Assembly: GCA_964394475.1 (NCBI GenBank)
Contig: CAYMXZ010000001.1
Location: 4,949 to 68,948 of the forward strand
From: RQOF01 sp964394475
Lineage (GTDB): Bacteria > Calditrichota > Calditrichia > RBG-13-44-9
DNA: 64,000 bases
Direction: 5' to 3'
The position numbers and the translations under genes were made by a program. The stretch's first letter is position 1, and each line of letters starts with the position of its first letter. Positions 1 through 9,205 of this stretch are shown here, one piece after another. The notes beneath the pieces were generated by a model that saw nothing but the letters and a program-made list of their open reading frames with translations, made no database searches and was not told where the DNA came from.

Positions 1-129
1 AATTGACACTAGCAAAAAATTTCTTTGGGAAGAAAAGAATTACCCATTTATTGAGATTCAATCTTTTCTCAATTTCTGGGAAATAATTGCCAGCCCATTA
101 TTTTATTACCATGTAAAAATTTTTTGAGG

Positions 130-1764
130 TTAGAATTTCTCATCGTATTTCGTCCATAGCTCTTCGCTCAATTTCCAGGCCCTTTCAACGACTTTCTCTC
201 CCCATTGCATGGTATATTTTGTGAGATATTGCCGGGCCGTACTTTTATTTTTTTCTAAAATTTTTAATGCTTCCTGTTCGACAATGCTTTGTTTATTAAA
301 TAATTCAGTTTGCCATGGTTTCCAGACGGCGGTCACATCATGACGCATGTCCCCCCAGCGTTGAGCGGTCAGAGTGCCCAATTGATTAAAAGCCCACCAG
401 GCAGATTCCCTGGAAAATCCATGCGCACGACCATCGGTTTTATAGGAAGCCGGCAAATCCGTCACGCTACAATATACCGGGATATAGATGGAAGTTGCCA
501 CATTATCCAGCGCCAGCCATACCACACCTCCCACTTCGTCCGGCAACCAATTGCGCGATTGAGTGATAGTGGCATACATCGTATACCAGCGGGCAATGGT
601 GCGCTCACCCAACTCACCCCACCCACCATTAATTTTAAATAATGGGTTCATATCATAAGGCATGAAAGGATTGGCCAGGGGAGAAATTTCCACTTTTCCT
701 TCTTTGTTTGCCCAGGTAATGTTCTTAATGAAATTATAATCCGTACCTTCAAAATAATCTTGAAATATTCTGACCAGTTTGGCAAGAGTGACCAGCGTAT
801 CAGGTTTTACCGAGAAGGGGAAATTTTCTCCATTGGGATGCAGTTTTAAAGAAGGCGCAACCAGATCTAAAACTCGCCATTCGCGGCGACGGGCGGCGAA
901 CGATCCGCGCCCTTCTGGATCATAAGCATAGCAAAATTCAAATGGACCGTTCTCCGGCTTCCACCAGCCGCTGTCCTGTGCAACCTGAAAAACATTTTCG
1001 GAAGCCATGAAATAGTCAGGTTTACTTAAATCGATTTGGCGAATACGGCTGCCGTTGGCATTTACCGTCACGTGATCATCCGGTACCCGTTGGGCCACCC
1101 AGATGGATCCCAGATTGCCTCTTCCAGGACCAACAATTTCTAAGACCCATGCTTCATTTTTATCGGCAATGGTTAAACATTCCCCTTCGTCGTTCCAGCC
1201 GTATTTTTGGGTGAGCTCTCCGGCTAACTGAATGGCCTGCCGTGCGGTTGTGCAACGCTCAATCATCAACTTTACCAGCTGTTGACAATCGATCATTCCC
1301 TGTTCGGAATGCAACGATTCCCGACCACCAAAGGTTGATTCTCCTACCGCCAGCTGATGATCATTCATGCAGGGATAAGCAGTATTAATATAACCGTAGG
1401 TTGATTCCACTTGAGGGATTTCACCTACCGGCAGGTATTTATAAGCCGGCATGGCCAGAGAATCATCGTTGGTACGTTTATACACGGTGGTCATGCTACC
1501 TTTCTGGTAAGTCTGGGGAGGTACAATCCACACATTCGAACGCGTGCGATGACTATCACAGGTATGGGAAGTAATGACGGAACCATCTGCCGAAGCTTTC
1601 TTTCCAACCATTATAGTGGTGCAGCCATCTGGACGACCATTTTGCCAATCCGGTTTATCGTCAGCCAACACAACTCCAAAGATTGTTATCAGCATGAAGA
1701 ATACTATCTGACTATTTTTAAATACATGCATCGCCAGCTGCAAATTGATGATTGGTCTGTTCAT
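130..1764 (-). CDS. Secreted C69-family dipeptidase (PepD-like)
   Basis: A 544-residue protein of peptidase family C69, whose members cleave dipeptides using an N-terminal nucleophile cysteine exposed by processing. Residues 1-34 form a long signal peptide with a hydrophobic core (about 18-33) ending near VVLA. The likely nucleophile is Cys48 in RPDGCTTIMVGKKASADGS, the family's start signature, so a short propeptide would be removed after export. The start is supported by an AGAGG-type ribosome binding site about 8 bases upstream. Length is normal for the family. The export signal suggests periplasmic or surface peptide scavenging. It stands alone: the next gene on this strand is 236 bp upstream and unrelated. 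Substrate is not visible from sequence. Confidence 0.88.
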   Translation of the reverse strand: MNRPIINLQLAMHVFKNSQIVFFMLITIFGVVLADDKPDWQNGRPDGCTTIMVGKKASADGSVITSHTCDSHRTRSNVWIVPPQTYQKGSMTTVYKRTNDDSLAMPAYKYLPVGEIPQVESTYGYINTAYPCMNDHQLAVGESTFGGRESLHSEQGMIDCQQLVKLMIERCTTARQAIQLAGELTQKYGWNDEGECLTIADKNEAWVLEIVGPGRGNLGSIWVAQRVPDDHVTVNANGSRIRQIDLSKPDYFMASENVFQVAQDSGWWKPENGPFEFCYAYDPEGRGSFAARRREWRVLDLVAPSLKLHPNGENFPFSVKPDTLVTLAKLVRIFQDYFEGTDYNFIKNITWANKEGKVEISPLANPFMPYDMNPLFKINGGWGELGERTIARWYTMYATITQSRNWLPDEVGGVVWLALDNVATSIYIPVYCSVTDLPASYKTDGRAHGFSRESAWWAFNQLGTLTAQRWGDMRHDVTAVWKPWQTELFNKQSIVEQEALKILEKNKSTARQYLTKYTMQWGEKVVERAWKLSEELWTKYDEKF

Positions 1765-2000
1765 AAGTTAATCCTCTCTATTTTTTTCAAATATGAAATT
1801 CAAAGTAAAAAAAAATTAAAAAAATCGCAACCCCTTTAAAAGAAGATTTCACCCCTGAAACGGAAAGAAATCAGAAACCAGGTAAAGAAGAAAAAGGAGG
1901 GTAATGGAATTATTTCAAAAAATTCAGAGAAATCAACCAGCGAAAAAAATGTTTAAGAGATATCTTTCTCAAGGTGAAGTGTGTTTTTCCTGCATGCAAA

Positions 2001-2855
2001 TTAACTAAAGTTTGGAAAGAGAGTAGGTGTGGGTGCTTCTTGAAAAGTTTCGGTTTGCAGGTCGATGTGCCAGACCGGCGGTTGATTTTTTTTCAAAATC
2101 TCTTCTGCTAACGCCAGATAGGCAATTGCTCCCGGCGCCAGGGCATCGAGTTGAATGAGCGGTTTTCGCTCAAAAGCGGCGTAACTGATGGCAGAGTTTT
2201 TAGGGATCTTGCTCTTAAAAACTAATTCACCGAATTTCAGATAGGTTTCTTCCACTGCTTTTTGCGAAGCTTTGGTGTTCTTTTCATAAAAATTCAGCAG
2301 GATCCCTTCGATCTTTAAGTCAGGATTCGCCCCGGCCTGAATGCGTTTGATCATGGCTAATAGCTTTTCCACCACTTTCAAGGAATAATAGCCGGTTTGC
2401 ATGGGGATAAGCACCGAATTGGCCGCATACAAAGCGGCAATGGTTAAATCGCTAATGGATGGAGGCGTATCAATGAGAATAAAATCGTACTCGATTTTTC
2501 CTTTTATAACTAAATCGCTGAGTTTCCTTTTTAATAAAATTCTATTCTTCGACATCTGCTCCATACGCATTTCTTGTTCATGAGTAGGAATGTGGCAGGG
2601 GATAATATCCAGGTTAGGCAAGTCAGTGGTGTGAATAGCATCTATGCAATCGAAGGTTCCCATAAAAATTTCAAAAATTCCACCTTTAATATGTTGCTCA
2701 TCTAGACCACATCCCATCGCCAGTGAACCATTCGGATCCATTTCGACCAACAGGATCGATTTTTCGGCGATCGCTAAACTGGCGGCCAGATTCAAAGCGG
2801 TGGTGGTTTTTCCTACACCACCTTTCGGATTAGCTATAGCAATAATCTTCGTCAT
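2001..2855 (-). CDS. ParA/Soj-type Walker ATPase, no ParB neighbour
   Basis: A 284-residue ParA/MinD superfamily ATPase. The deviant Walker A motif KGGVGKTTTALNLA lies at residues 11-24, the Walker A' motif near LLVEMDPNGS and the Walker B-like motif near FILIDTPPSIS. The family drives segregation or positioning of DNA or protein cargo by ATP-dependent dimerisation on the nucleoid. The usual Asp of the xxDxDPQ segment appears as MDPNG, and the tail after residue 260 is unlike chromosomal Soj. AAGG five bases before the ATG supports the start. No ParB, rep gene, parS-like repeat or origin cluster is nearby, so it may position something other than the chromosome. Confidence 0.85.
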   Translation of the reverse strand: MTKIIAIANPKGGVGKTTTALNLAASLAIAEKSILLVEMDPNGSLAMGCGLDEQHIKGGIFEIFMGTFDCIDAIHTTDLPNLDIIPCHIPTHEQEMRMEQMSKNRILLKRKLSDLVIKGKIEYDFILIDTPPSISDLTIAALYAANSVLIPMQTGYYSLKVVEKLLAMIKRIQAGANPDLKIEGILLNFYEKNTKASQKAVEETYLKFGELVFKSKIPKNSAISYAAFERKPLIQLDALAPGAIAYLALAEEILKKNQPPVWHIDLQTETFQEAPTPTLFPNFS

Positions 2856-3005
2856 AAGACCTTCACGCTATTTTGAATATAAATATAAAACCGTTATCCA
2901 TCATTTACCAAATTATAATCGTATTTTTAGAATAATTATTTAGATATATTTTAGTAATTCAATAAGATAAGTCCTTTCTACAAGTTTTATAAAAAAAGGA
3001 ATGTA

Positions 3006-3584
3006 TTAATTTATGGCACTTTCCCTGATGTCATTGTTAAAAGAAGGTGGTGATTCTTCAACAAATAAGGGTATGAATACCGCAATAGCAAACATCACAA
3101 TGCCCAGAGAATAAAATACTATTGCTACTTCATTTGCATGATCGAGTAAATTTAACTGACCAAGCAGATAACACCAGTCATGTTTGCCATTTCCCAATAA
3201 GGGAAGGCGCCGCAGGGGAGCATCAGCGACATACACGCTGATATTCAGCAGATTTTGTCCCAACCAAAAAATAAAAATCTGAAAACCGATCCGATAACCA
3301 TTTCGAAAAAAATACCAGCTCAAAAAAGAGGGAAAAAGAATTTGCATGAGAGTTCCACCGGCTGCCTGAATAAAATTCCCCATAAACCCGAAGAAAAAGT
3401 GACCAGCTTCATGAATGATTAAGTCGGCGTTATCGATCAGCGAATATTTACCATGTCGCACTACAAAATATAGAATCATAGGTATGAATAATAAGGACAG
3501 GATCCACTTTTTTAAAGGTTTTATCCCACTATAGCCAATGAGTAATGCGGGCATAGCATCATTCTCTTCCATATGATATAACAT
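3006..3584 (-). CDS. Small membrane protein with HEAGH zinc-peptidase motif (M50-like)
   Basis: A 192-residue multi-pass membrane protein. A hydrophobic segment at about 28-45 is followed by a polar stretch and then DLIIHEAGHFFFGFMG, an HEXXH motif at the start of a membrane segment, as in site-2 proteases and small M50-like proteins. Two or three further hydrophobic segments follow (about 75-115 and 155-175). A short conserved-looking polar loop (DAPLRRLPLLG) may supply a third ligand, but this is inference. ATGs at codons 1, 5 and 11 compete and none has a strong ribosome binding site, so the start is uncertain. No PDZ domain or NPDG motif is obvious, so proteolytic activity is not assured. 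Confidence 0.6.
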   Translation of the reverse strand: MLYHMEENDAMPALLIGYSGIKPLKKWILSLLFIPMILYFVVRHGKYSLIDNADLIIHEAGHFFFGFMGNFIQAAGGTLMQILFPSFLSWYFFRNGYRIGFQIFIFWLGQNLLNISVYVADAPLRRLPLLGNGKHDWCYLLGQLNLLDHANEVAIVFYSLGIVMFAIAVFIPLFVEESPPSFNNDIRESAIN

Positions 3585-3750
3585 TACTATCGTTATTCAG
3601 ACTTGAATGTTTAATTGATTTTATTTGGAAATATGACATTCCTGCTGTAGATATTTTTATTTTCTATTTAATTCTAAATTTTTTTTACCGACTATAAAAG
3701 ATATTATTTTTGATTAATTTTCAATTAACATTTTTTCACAGGGAAGAGAG

Positions 3751-6700
3751 ATGATACGAAAAACCAAAAGTTTTATGAGGTTCTCCGGTAGTTATTTTTT
3801 TTGTTCGTTTTTTAGAAAGGCTCGGCGCTTCACCGACTGTCTTTTTGTTCTGATGTTGTTTTTAAGCCATTCCCTCTTATTAGCGGATGTTCCTCATCCC
3901 GATCTTCTGAAAAAAATCTCGCAAGGTGAAATTGAAGAACCGTATTATCTTAAAAATATTGATCGACTGCGCTCAGAGGGAGTCAACACCCCGGCCCTTT
4001 TGCCAGATGGGACAAAACCTGCTCTTCCCGCTGCCAATGGAGAGGCAAACTATAACGCTATTGCCATCCTGATTGATTTCAGCGATAATGTTTCGCAGGT
4101 AAACGCTTCTTATTTTGACAATTTGTTGTTCGGAACCGGCAACGGAACAGTTCGCCATTATTATAATGAAGTAACCTATGGAAATTTAACCGTAGTAACA
4201 GTAAATCTTCCAAGTTCTCTGGGCTGGAAAAGAGCGCCACAGACTTATAGTTATTACACCAATAACAGCAATGGATTAGGAAGTTATCCTCAAAATGCTC
4301 AAAAATTGGCGGAAGATGCCATCGCGCTGGCTAATCCCTATGTTAATTTTTCCCAATACGATAATAATAATGATGGCTACGTGGATGCCTTATTTATCAT
4401 CCATGCTGGTCCGGGGGCTGAATTCACCGGCAACAATAATCATATCTGGTCGCATAAATGGTCTACTTATACCCCTCAATTGGTGGATGGGGTATATGCT
4501 TACATCTATTCCATGGAGCCCGAATTCTGGCAGAATCCAGGAGATATGACCTGTGGTGTCTACGCGCATGAGATGGGGCATGCGGTATTTTCTTTTCCTG
4601 ATGTATATGATCGTGATGGAAGCTCTAAAGGGCTGGGTCGCTGGAGTCTGATGGCGAATGGCAGTTGGAACGGCACTCTGGGAAATTCTCCTGCTCACCC
4701 GGATGCCTGGAATCGGTCGAAGATGGGATACGTTACTCCAGTGAATATTACCAGCGATGTAAATCACTATCCCATTCCAAATATACAGAACAATCAGGTC
4801 CTGGTTCGGTTGTGGAGACAAGGGCAAATTGGAAATCAATATTTTTTAATTGAAAATCGCCAGCGAGTGGGATATGATGCCGCCCTCCCAGCGGATGGAT
4901 TGTGCATTTATCATGTGGATGAAAGTGTCACCACCCAGAATGACCGCGAGTGGTATCCCGGTTACACCAGCAATGGCCATTATCTGGTGGCCTTAGAACA
5001 AGCCGATGGGTTATGGAGCATGGAAAAAAATGTCAACAGCGGAAATAATGGTGATCCGTTTCCTGGCTCAACCAATAAAACGGTTTTCGATTCCACCTCT
5101 ACCCCAGACAGTAAAGACTATAATTTTAATTCAACGAAAGTAGCGGTGAGAAACATCAGTGCTTCGGCAAATGTGATGTATGCCGATTTAATGGTTGGCA
5201 ATCCACAACTTGTGCCAGACATTGAAATTTCCCCTTCGTCCTTCACCTTTAATGTGTTTCAAAATGACACCATGAGTCAAGATATGCAAATCGCTAATAC
5301 AGGTAATGCCAATCTCATCTGGTCAATTAGCGAGTTAAATGAAAGCCATAGGGAGGTATACGGCAATTCAACTCCAACTATCACTGCCGATTGGCTTTCT
5401 GAGAATCCGACCTCTGGATTGATTCCTGCCGGAAGCAGTCGACAGGTGAAACTTTCAGTCAATGCTGCGGGAATGGCCGCAGGAAGCTATGTCTGTAGCC
5501 TGAGCGTTGCCAGTAACGATCCCGATGAAAATCCCTGGATGGTTTTAGTGACCATGAATGTATCAGCGGTTCCGGTAAACCAACCACCGGTAGCGATAAA
5601 TGATATTTTTTCGGTAAAAGAAGATCAGCTAATTATCGCAAATATTTTGTATAATGATTATGATCCAGATGGTTCGATAAATCCCTCTTCGGTAACCGTT
5701 GTCTCTCCTCCTCAAAATGGGTCGTTCAGTGTAAATTCCACGAATGGTCGAATAACCTATCAACCCGATGATAATTTTTATGGATCAGACCAACTGAGTT
5801 ATACCGTGCAGGATAATCAGGGAGCGGTTTCAAATGTGGCACAGTTGATCATCACCGTTGAACCAGTAAATGATCCACCCGATTTATCAAATCTCCCCGA
5901 TGTTTTTTTTGCTGAAGACAGTTCCTCAACACTGTTGCTGAATTCCTATGTAGTAGATGTGGATCATAGTTTCTCTCAACTAAACTTTTTTGCACAGGTG
6001 CTTACTGCTGGAAGTAATCTATCAATTGCTGGAGGTGAAAGGTTTTTGATCGAACCAACAGATCTGCAAATCACCATCGATCCGGTATCGCATGCGGCCA
6101 GTTTTCACTGTACGACTGATTCATCCGGGGTTTTCAGTGTTAGATTCACGGTAGTGGATGACAGCGGGGCGACTGATAGTGATACGATAAGTGTTACTGT
6201 TCATCCCGTGAATGATCCCCCATTGATCACTGAACTACCTGATAGTCTTTATATTTTGAATGATTCCACTCTGACTTTTTCCATATGGGATTTTGTTCGC
6301 GACCCGGAAACGCCGGATTCCACTTTACAGTATCAGTTCAGTCAGAATCCGGTTCAGTTAATGCTAAATTTTCAGAATAAAGATGGCCAATTGCAGCTGA
6401 CGCCTTTAGCCGGAAGTGCAGGAGAGGTTAAAGTGGTGGTATTGGTGACTGATCCAGAAGGGTTATCAACCGCAGATACTATCTCGGTCATTATAGAAGC
6501 ATTGGTTCGCCTTGAAAATTCTTCTCTGCCTCAGGTACCAACAGTGTATTTTTTAGATCAAAATTATCCCAATCCTTTCAATCCATCGACTACTATCCGG
6601 TTTGGTCTCCCCCAGCCGAGCTGGATAAAGATAGAAATTTTTAATCTGCCGGGTCAATGCCTAAAAGTTATTGAAGAAAGCCAGCGACCAGCCGGAATTC

Positions 6701-6825
6701 ATACTATATTGTTTAACGCGGCAGACCTGGCCAGTGGAATTTATTTCTATCGGCTTTCTGCCGTGTCTGTGATAGAGCAAGGGCATTATATTTCGCAGAT
6801 TAAAAAGATGATTCTTATTCGTTGA
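3751..6825 (+). CDS. Secreted M6-family metallopeptidase with cadherin-like repeats and T9SS sorting domain
   Basis: A 1024-residue exported protein. A signal peptide with a long basic n-region ends near LLLA/DVPHP (about residue 45). The catalytic M6 (immune-inhibitor-A type) domain spans about 85-480, with zinc motif HEMGH at 273-277 and Asp284, giving HEXXHxxxxxxD. An Ig-like segment (about 490-610) follows. Two or three cadherin/Big_9-like repeats come next (about 615-920; PPVAINDIFSVKED and repeated PVNDPP linkers). The C-terminus (about 930-1024) is a type A T9SS sorting domain containing NYPNPFNPSTTIRF. GGAAGAGAG precedes the ATG. It is likely delivered to the cell surface by T9SS; its substrate is unknown. 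Confidence 0.9.
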   Translation: MIRKTKSFMRFSGSYFFCSFFRKARRFTDCLFVLMLFLSHSLLLADVPHPDLLKKISQGEIEEPYYLKNIDRLRSEGVNTPALLPDGTKPALPAANGEANYNAIAILIDFSDNVSQVNASYFDNLLFGTGNGTVRHYYNEVTYGNLTVVTVNLPSSLGWKRAPQTYSYYTNNSNGLGSYPQNAQKLAEDAIALANPYVNFSQYDNNNDGYVDALFIIHAGPGAEFTGNNNHIWSHKWSTYTPQLVDGVYAYIYSMEPEFWQNPGDMTCGVYAHEMGHAVFSFPDVYDRDGSSKGLGRWSLMANGSWNGTLGNSPAHPDAWNRSKMGYVTPVNITSDVNHYPIPNIQNNQVLVRLWRQGQIGNQYFLIENRQRVGYDAALPADGLCIYHVDESVTTQNDREWYPGYTSNGHYLVALEQADGLWSMEKNVNSGNNGDPFPGSTNKTVFDSTSTPDSKDYNFNSTKVAVRNISASANVMYADLMVGNPQLVPDIEISPSSFTFNVFQNDTMSQDMQIANTGNANLIWSISELNESHREVYGNSTPTITADWLSENPTSGLIPAGSSRQVKLSVNAAGMAAGSYVCSLSVASNDPDENPWMVLVTMNVSAVPVNQPPVAINDIFSVKEDQLIIANILYNDYDPDGSINPSSVTVVSPPQNGSFSVNSTNGRITYQPDDNFYGSDQLSYTVQDNQGAVSNVAQLIITVEPVNDPPDLSNLPDVFFAEDSSSTLLLNSYVVDVDHSFSQLNFFAQVLTAGSNLSIAGGERFLIEPTDLQITIDPVSHAASFHCTTDSSGVFSVRFTVVDDSGATDSDTISVTVHPVNDPPLITELPDSLYILNDSTLTFSIWDFVRDPETPDSTLQYQFSQNPVQLMLNFQNKDGQLQLTPLAGSAGEVKVVVLVTDPEGLSTADTISVIIEALVRLENSSLPQVPTVYFLDQNYPNPFNPSTTIRFGLPQPSWIKIEIFNLPGQCLKVIEESQRPAGIHTILFNAADLASGIYFYRLSAVSVIEQGHYISQIKKMILIR

Positions 6826-7018
6826 TATCTCGTGATACTGGCCTGTAATTTTGACGACTTACGGAAATAACCCATGAAGATTGGCAGATAATAATTTCTT
6901 GGGATGTGCTCCCGGAAAATGAATTTTAAATTTTTTGCAATTTTTTGCCCTACTGCGCTTTTTTTTCCTCTAAATTTCCGCTAATATTATTGATAGTGTT
7001 TATCAGATGGAGGAAAAT

Positions 7019-7675
7019 ATGAAGAAATTTCATGAGCAGTTGCTGGCCGAAAACAGGGATCTGTGGACAGCGATTTTGAGTCATCCTTTCCTGCAGGAAA
7101 CGGCCAGTGGGAAAATTTCGGAACGTACCTTTAAGACCTGGATGCAACAGGATTATGTTTTTGTAAAAGAAGCTATACCATTTGTAGCGATTTTATTGGC
7201 CAAAGCGCCAGAAAATATGCGTTCTCAATTCATCCAAATTCTGGCGGGATTAGATCAGGAGTTAGCCCTGTTTCAGAAAAATGCCGCCGATAAGAAAGTC
7301 AATTTAAAAAAGGTCAATGCTGCCCCCACCTGCCATGCCTATTTGCAATTTCTTATGGCGACTGCTTATAACGGTAGTTTTGTGGAAGGATTCACGGTAC
7401 TATATGCTGCCGAAAAAGTATATCTGGATTCCTGGATGGAAGTGAAAAGAAAATTAAGAGGGAAAAGTCCCTGGAAGAGTTTTATCGATAACTGGACCAG
7501 TAAAGGATTTCAGCAATATGTGGATTGGTTAGCCGGGACTTTAGATCAGTTAGTTAAGAATTTTCCATCCCATGCTCTTCGTTCACTGCATGAATTATTT
7601 CAAACCACTGCTCGATATGAGTATCTTTTCTGGGATATGGCTTATAAAGAAGAAAAGTGGCTACCGAGGATGTAA
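7019..7675 (+). CDS. tenA: TenA/thiaminase II family protein, TenA_E-like
   Basis: A 218-residue all-helical TenA/THI-4 family protein. TenA enzymes salvage thiamin pyrimidines by hydrolysing aminopyrimidine derivatives. The conserved Asp of the substrate pocket is visible in WMQQDYVFVKEA and the C-terminal Glu in ARYEYLFWDMAY. The catalytic Cys of classical TenA_C enzymes (usually PCxWxY) is missing: the aligned segment reads LYAAEKVYLDSW, typical of the TenA_E subgroup. I chose the ATG at 7019 because GGAGG sits five bases upstream; the in-frame ATG at 7007 overlaps that site. No other thiamin gene or TPP riboswitch is nearby, so the salvage role is inferred from family alone. Confidence 0.8.
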   Translation: MKKFHEQLLAENRDLWTAILSHPFLQETASGKISERTFKTWMQQDYVFVKEAIPFVAILLAKAPENMRSQFIQILAGLDQELALFQKNAADKKVNLKKVNAAPTCHAYLQFLMATAYNGSFVEGFTVLYAAEKVYLDSWMEVKRKLRGKSPWKSFIDNWTSKGFQQYVDWLAGTLDQLVKNFPSHALRSLHELFQTTARYEYLFWDMAYKEEKWLPRM

Positions 7676-7681
7676 GGGTTA

Positions 7682-7703
7682 ATCGCTATAAAGGCATAGC
7701 GAT
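7682..7703. terminator. Hairpin between convergent genes
   Basis: A perfect 8-bp inverted repeat (ATCGCTAT / ATAGCGAT) with a 6-base loop lies in the 35-bp gap between two convergent genes. Flanking T-tracts are weak on both strands, so bidirectional termination is likely from position but not certain. Confidence 0.4.
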
Positions 7704-7710
7704 AAAATCT

Positions 7711-8253
7711 TTAGAAAATCGATTCACGGTCTCGCCAGTAAGCGTCCGGGTTACGCTGGAGGGTGTAGCGTTTGTCACCCATTTTAAAAACTAATTCTTT
7801 AATCTGGTAGACAACCGGACTGAAAACTCCATCAAGCTGGAAAAAAATTAATCGACTTTGGCCTGGATCTACAGATGTGGGATAATCTCGCAGTTTGGTA
7901 ATTTTACCCAGAGAGTAAATTTTATTGTCATAGGTCATGGTAAGTATGTCGTTGTAGTAATTCATCGGAATGGGTGATATACCTCTATTGATTACCAGAA
8001 ACTCATACTGATAAGAGCCCGGGATTTCTCCCGGTCGAATCCGAGCCGCTAAGGTGAGCAGATTGTCTTGATAAATATAATGACCGGTTTTATAGTTATC
8101 AATGCCGAAAACGGGTGTTTTCTTCATCGTACTTTTTACACCGCACGAAAATGAAACCGTGGACATCACAATATATAAAACTCCGAGATAAAATCCCTTT
8201 TGGCTAAGGAGATAGAAATTTTTTACTCTCAAAAATTTGTTCGGCATTTTCAT
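7711..8253 (-). CDS. Putative lipoprotein of unknown function
   Basis: A 180-residue protein I do not recognise. The N-terminus has a long basic n-region, a hydrophobic core at about 20-36 and a lipobox-like VSFSC with Cys about residue 37, so it is probably acylated and held at the inner or outer membrane. The mature part is rich in beta-type segments (for example ISPIPMNYYNDILTMTYDNK) and resembles small Ig-like or DUF4352-type lipoprotein folds, but no motif is decisive. It is convergent with the TenA-like gene, and a 264-bp AT-rich gap separates it from the methyltransferase gene upstream. A shorter start at codon 30 (MSTVSFSC) would destroy the n-region and is less likely. Confidence 0.55.
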   Translation of the reverse strand: MKMPNKFLRVKNFYLLSQKGFYLGVLYIVMSTVSFSCGVKSTMKKTPVFGIDNYKTGHYIYQDNLLTLAARIRPGEIPGSYQYEFLVINRGISPIPMNYYNDILTMTYDNKIYSLGKITKLRDYPTSVDPGQSRLIFFQLDGVFSPVVYQIKELVFKMGDKRYTLQRNPDAYWRDRESIF

Positions 8254-8517
8254 CGTATAGAAATATAAAGAATCCGCTGTTAGATATAATCGTTTTATTT
8301 AAAATAAACTCAACCGTCCCACACCAATAATTCTTTAGAAGTTTTTCCTAAAGATATATTAGAAATGACCGCTCATCAATAGTCAAAATAGGATTTTTTT
8401 ATTTTTCGTTCAAATCTTGTTCTATCTTCAATCAGGTTTTTAAATTCAAGGAAGTGTTTAAAAATGGCTGGATGAGTATGTATAAGACGAATGAAAAAAA
8501 ATGACATAATAGAGAGT

Positions 8518-9189
8518 TTACCAAATTCCAGGTAATATACGGAATTTCACTTTTTGACAATATTCTCGATAACCTATAAATTCCTTCTGCAAAGTCCGAT
8601 CTTCCAGGGCGGTTCGAACAAATAACAAAACGCCTACCAGAATAGCGGGAATAAGTGCCCAGAGCGATCCCAATGCCAGAGCCATTGAACTAACCATCAG
8701 GATGATACCTAAGTAACCGGGATGACGAACATATCGGTAAGGGCCATCGGAGATTACGGTTTGTTCCCTTTCATGCTGTATCCTTACGGTGCTGGCGTAG
8801 AATTTATTTGATCGGATAGCCCAGATATGAAAAAGGGCGGAAACAATAAAAACCAGATAAGCGATGAGGTAAAGGTAAGAAGAGTAGGCAGGCGACCAAT
8901 GAAAACGACCGGCATCTAATCCGGCAATTACCGGAATCGCCAGGTTCATCGGACCATAAATCAGCCAGAATAGAATATCCCACCATTTTGTACCCGGTCC
9001 GCTTTTCATACGATCCTGAATTTCTTTAAAATTTTTGCCAAATAGGAATGATATGCCGATGACTACCAACAAACAAATGAATCCGAATAGCCAGGCTTGC
9101 CAATAATTTAGTCTGCCCGCTAATATTATGAGCAATGTGATGAGAAAAACAATAGCAACTGACCCGCGTAAGATTAGAGAAAAATTCAT
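8518..9189 (-). CDS. ICMT/PEMT-like integral membrane methyltransferase
   Basis: A 223-residue polytopic membrane protein with about five hydrophobic segments. The C-terminal half carries the isoprenylcysteine/phospholipid methyltransferase signature: YRYVRHPGYLGIIL at about 151-164, then the ExxLxxxFxxYxxYxxxV pattern ending in FRILPGIW. The RHPxY and E/Y segments bind S-adenosylmethionine in this family. Bacterial members methylate membrane-embedded lipids or small lipophilic substrates, and the acceptor cannot be read from sequence. It is the last gene of a tight minus-strand trio (16 bp after the PlsY-like gene, itself 18 bp after the phosphotransferase-like gene), so a lipid acceptor is plausible. 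Its own ribosome binding site is weak. Confidence 0.8.
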   Translation of the reverse strand: MNFSLILRGSVAIVFLITLLIILAGRLNYWQAWLFGFICLLVVIGISFLFGKNFKEIQDRMKSGPGTKWWDILFWLIYGPMNLAIPVIAGLDAGRFHWSPAYSSYLYLIAYLVFIVSALFHIWAIRSNKFYASTVRIQHEREQTVISDGPYRYVRHPGYLGIILMVSSMALALGSLWALIPAILVGVLLFVRTALEDRTLQKEFIGYREYCQKVKFRILPGIW

Positions 9190-9205
9190 TTTTAAACGGT
9201 AATTT

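Noticed and set aside
310..642. Open frame opposite the C69 dipeptidase
   Set aside because: It lies wholly antisense to a well-supported gene and its translation shows no family resemblance; many such shadow frames occur across the window.
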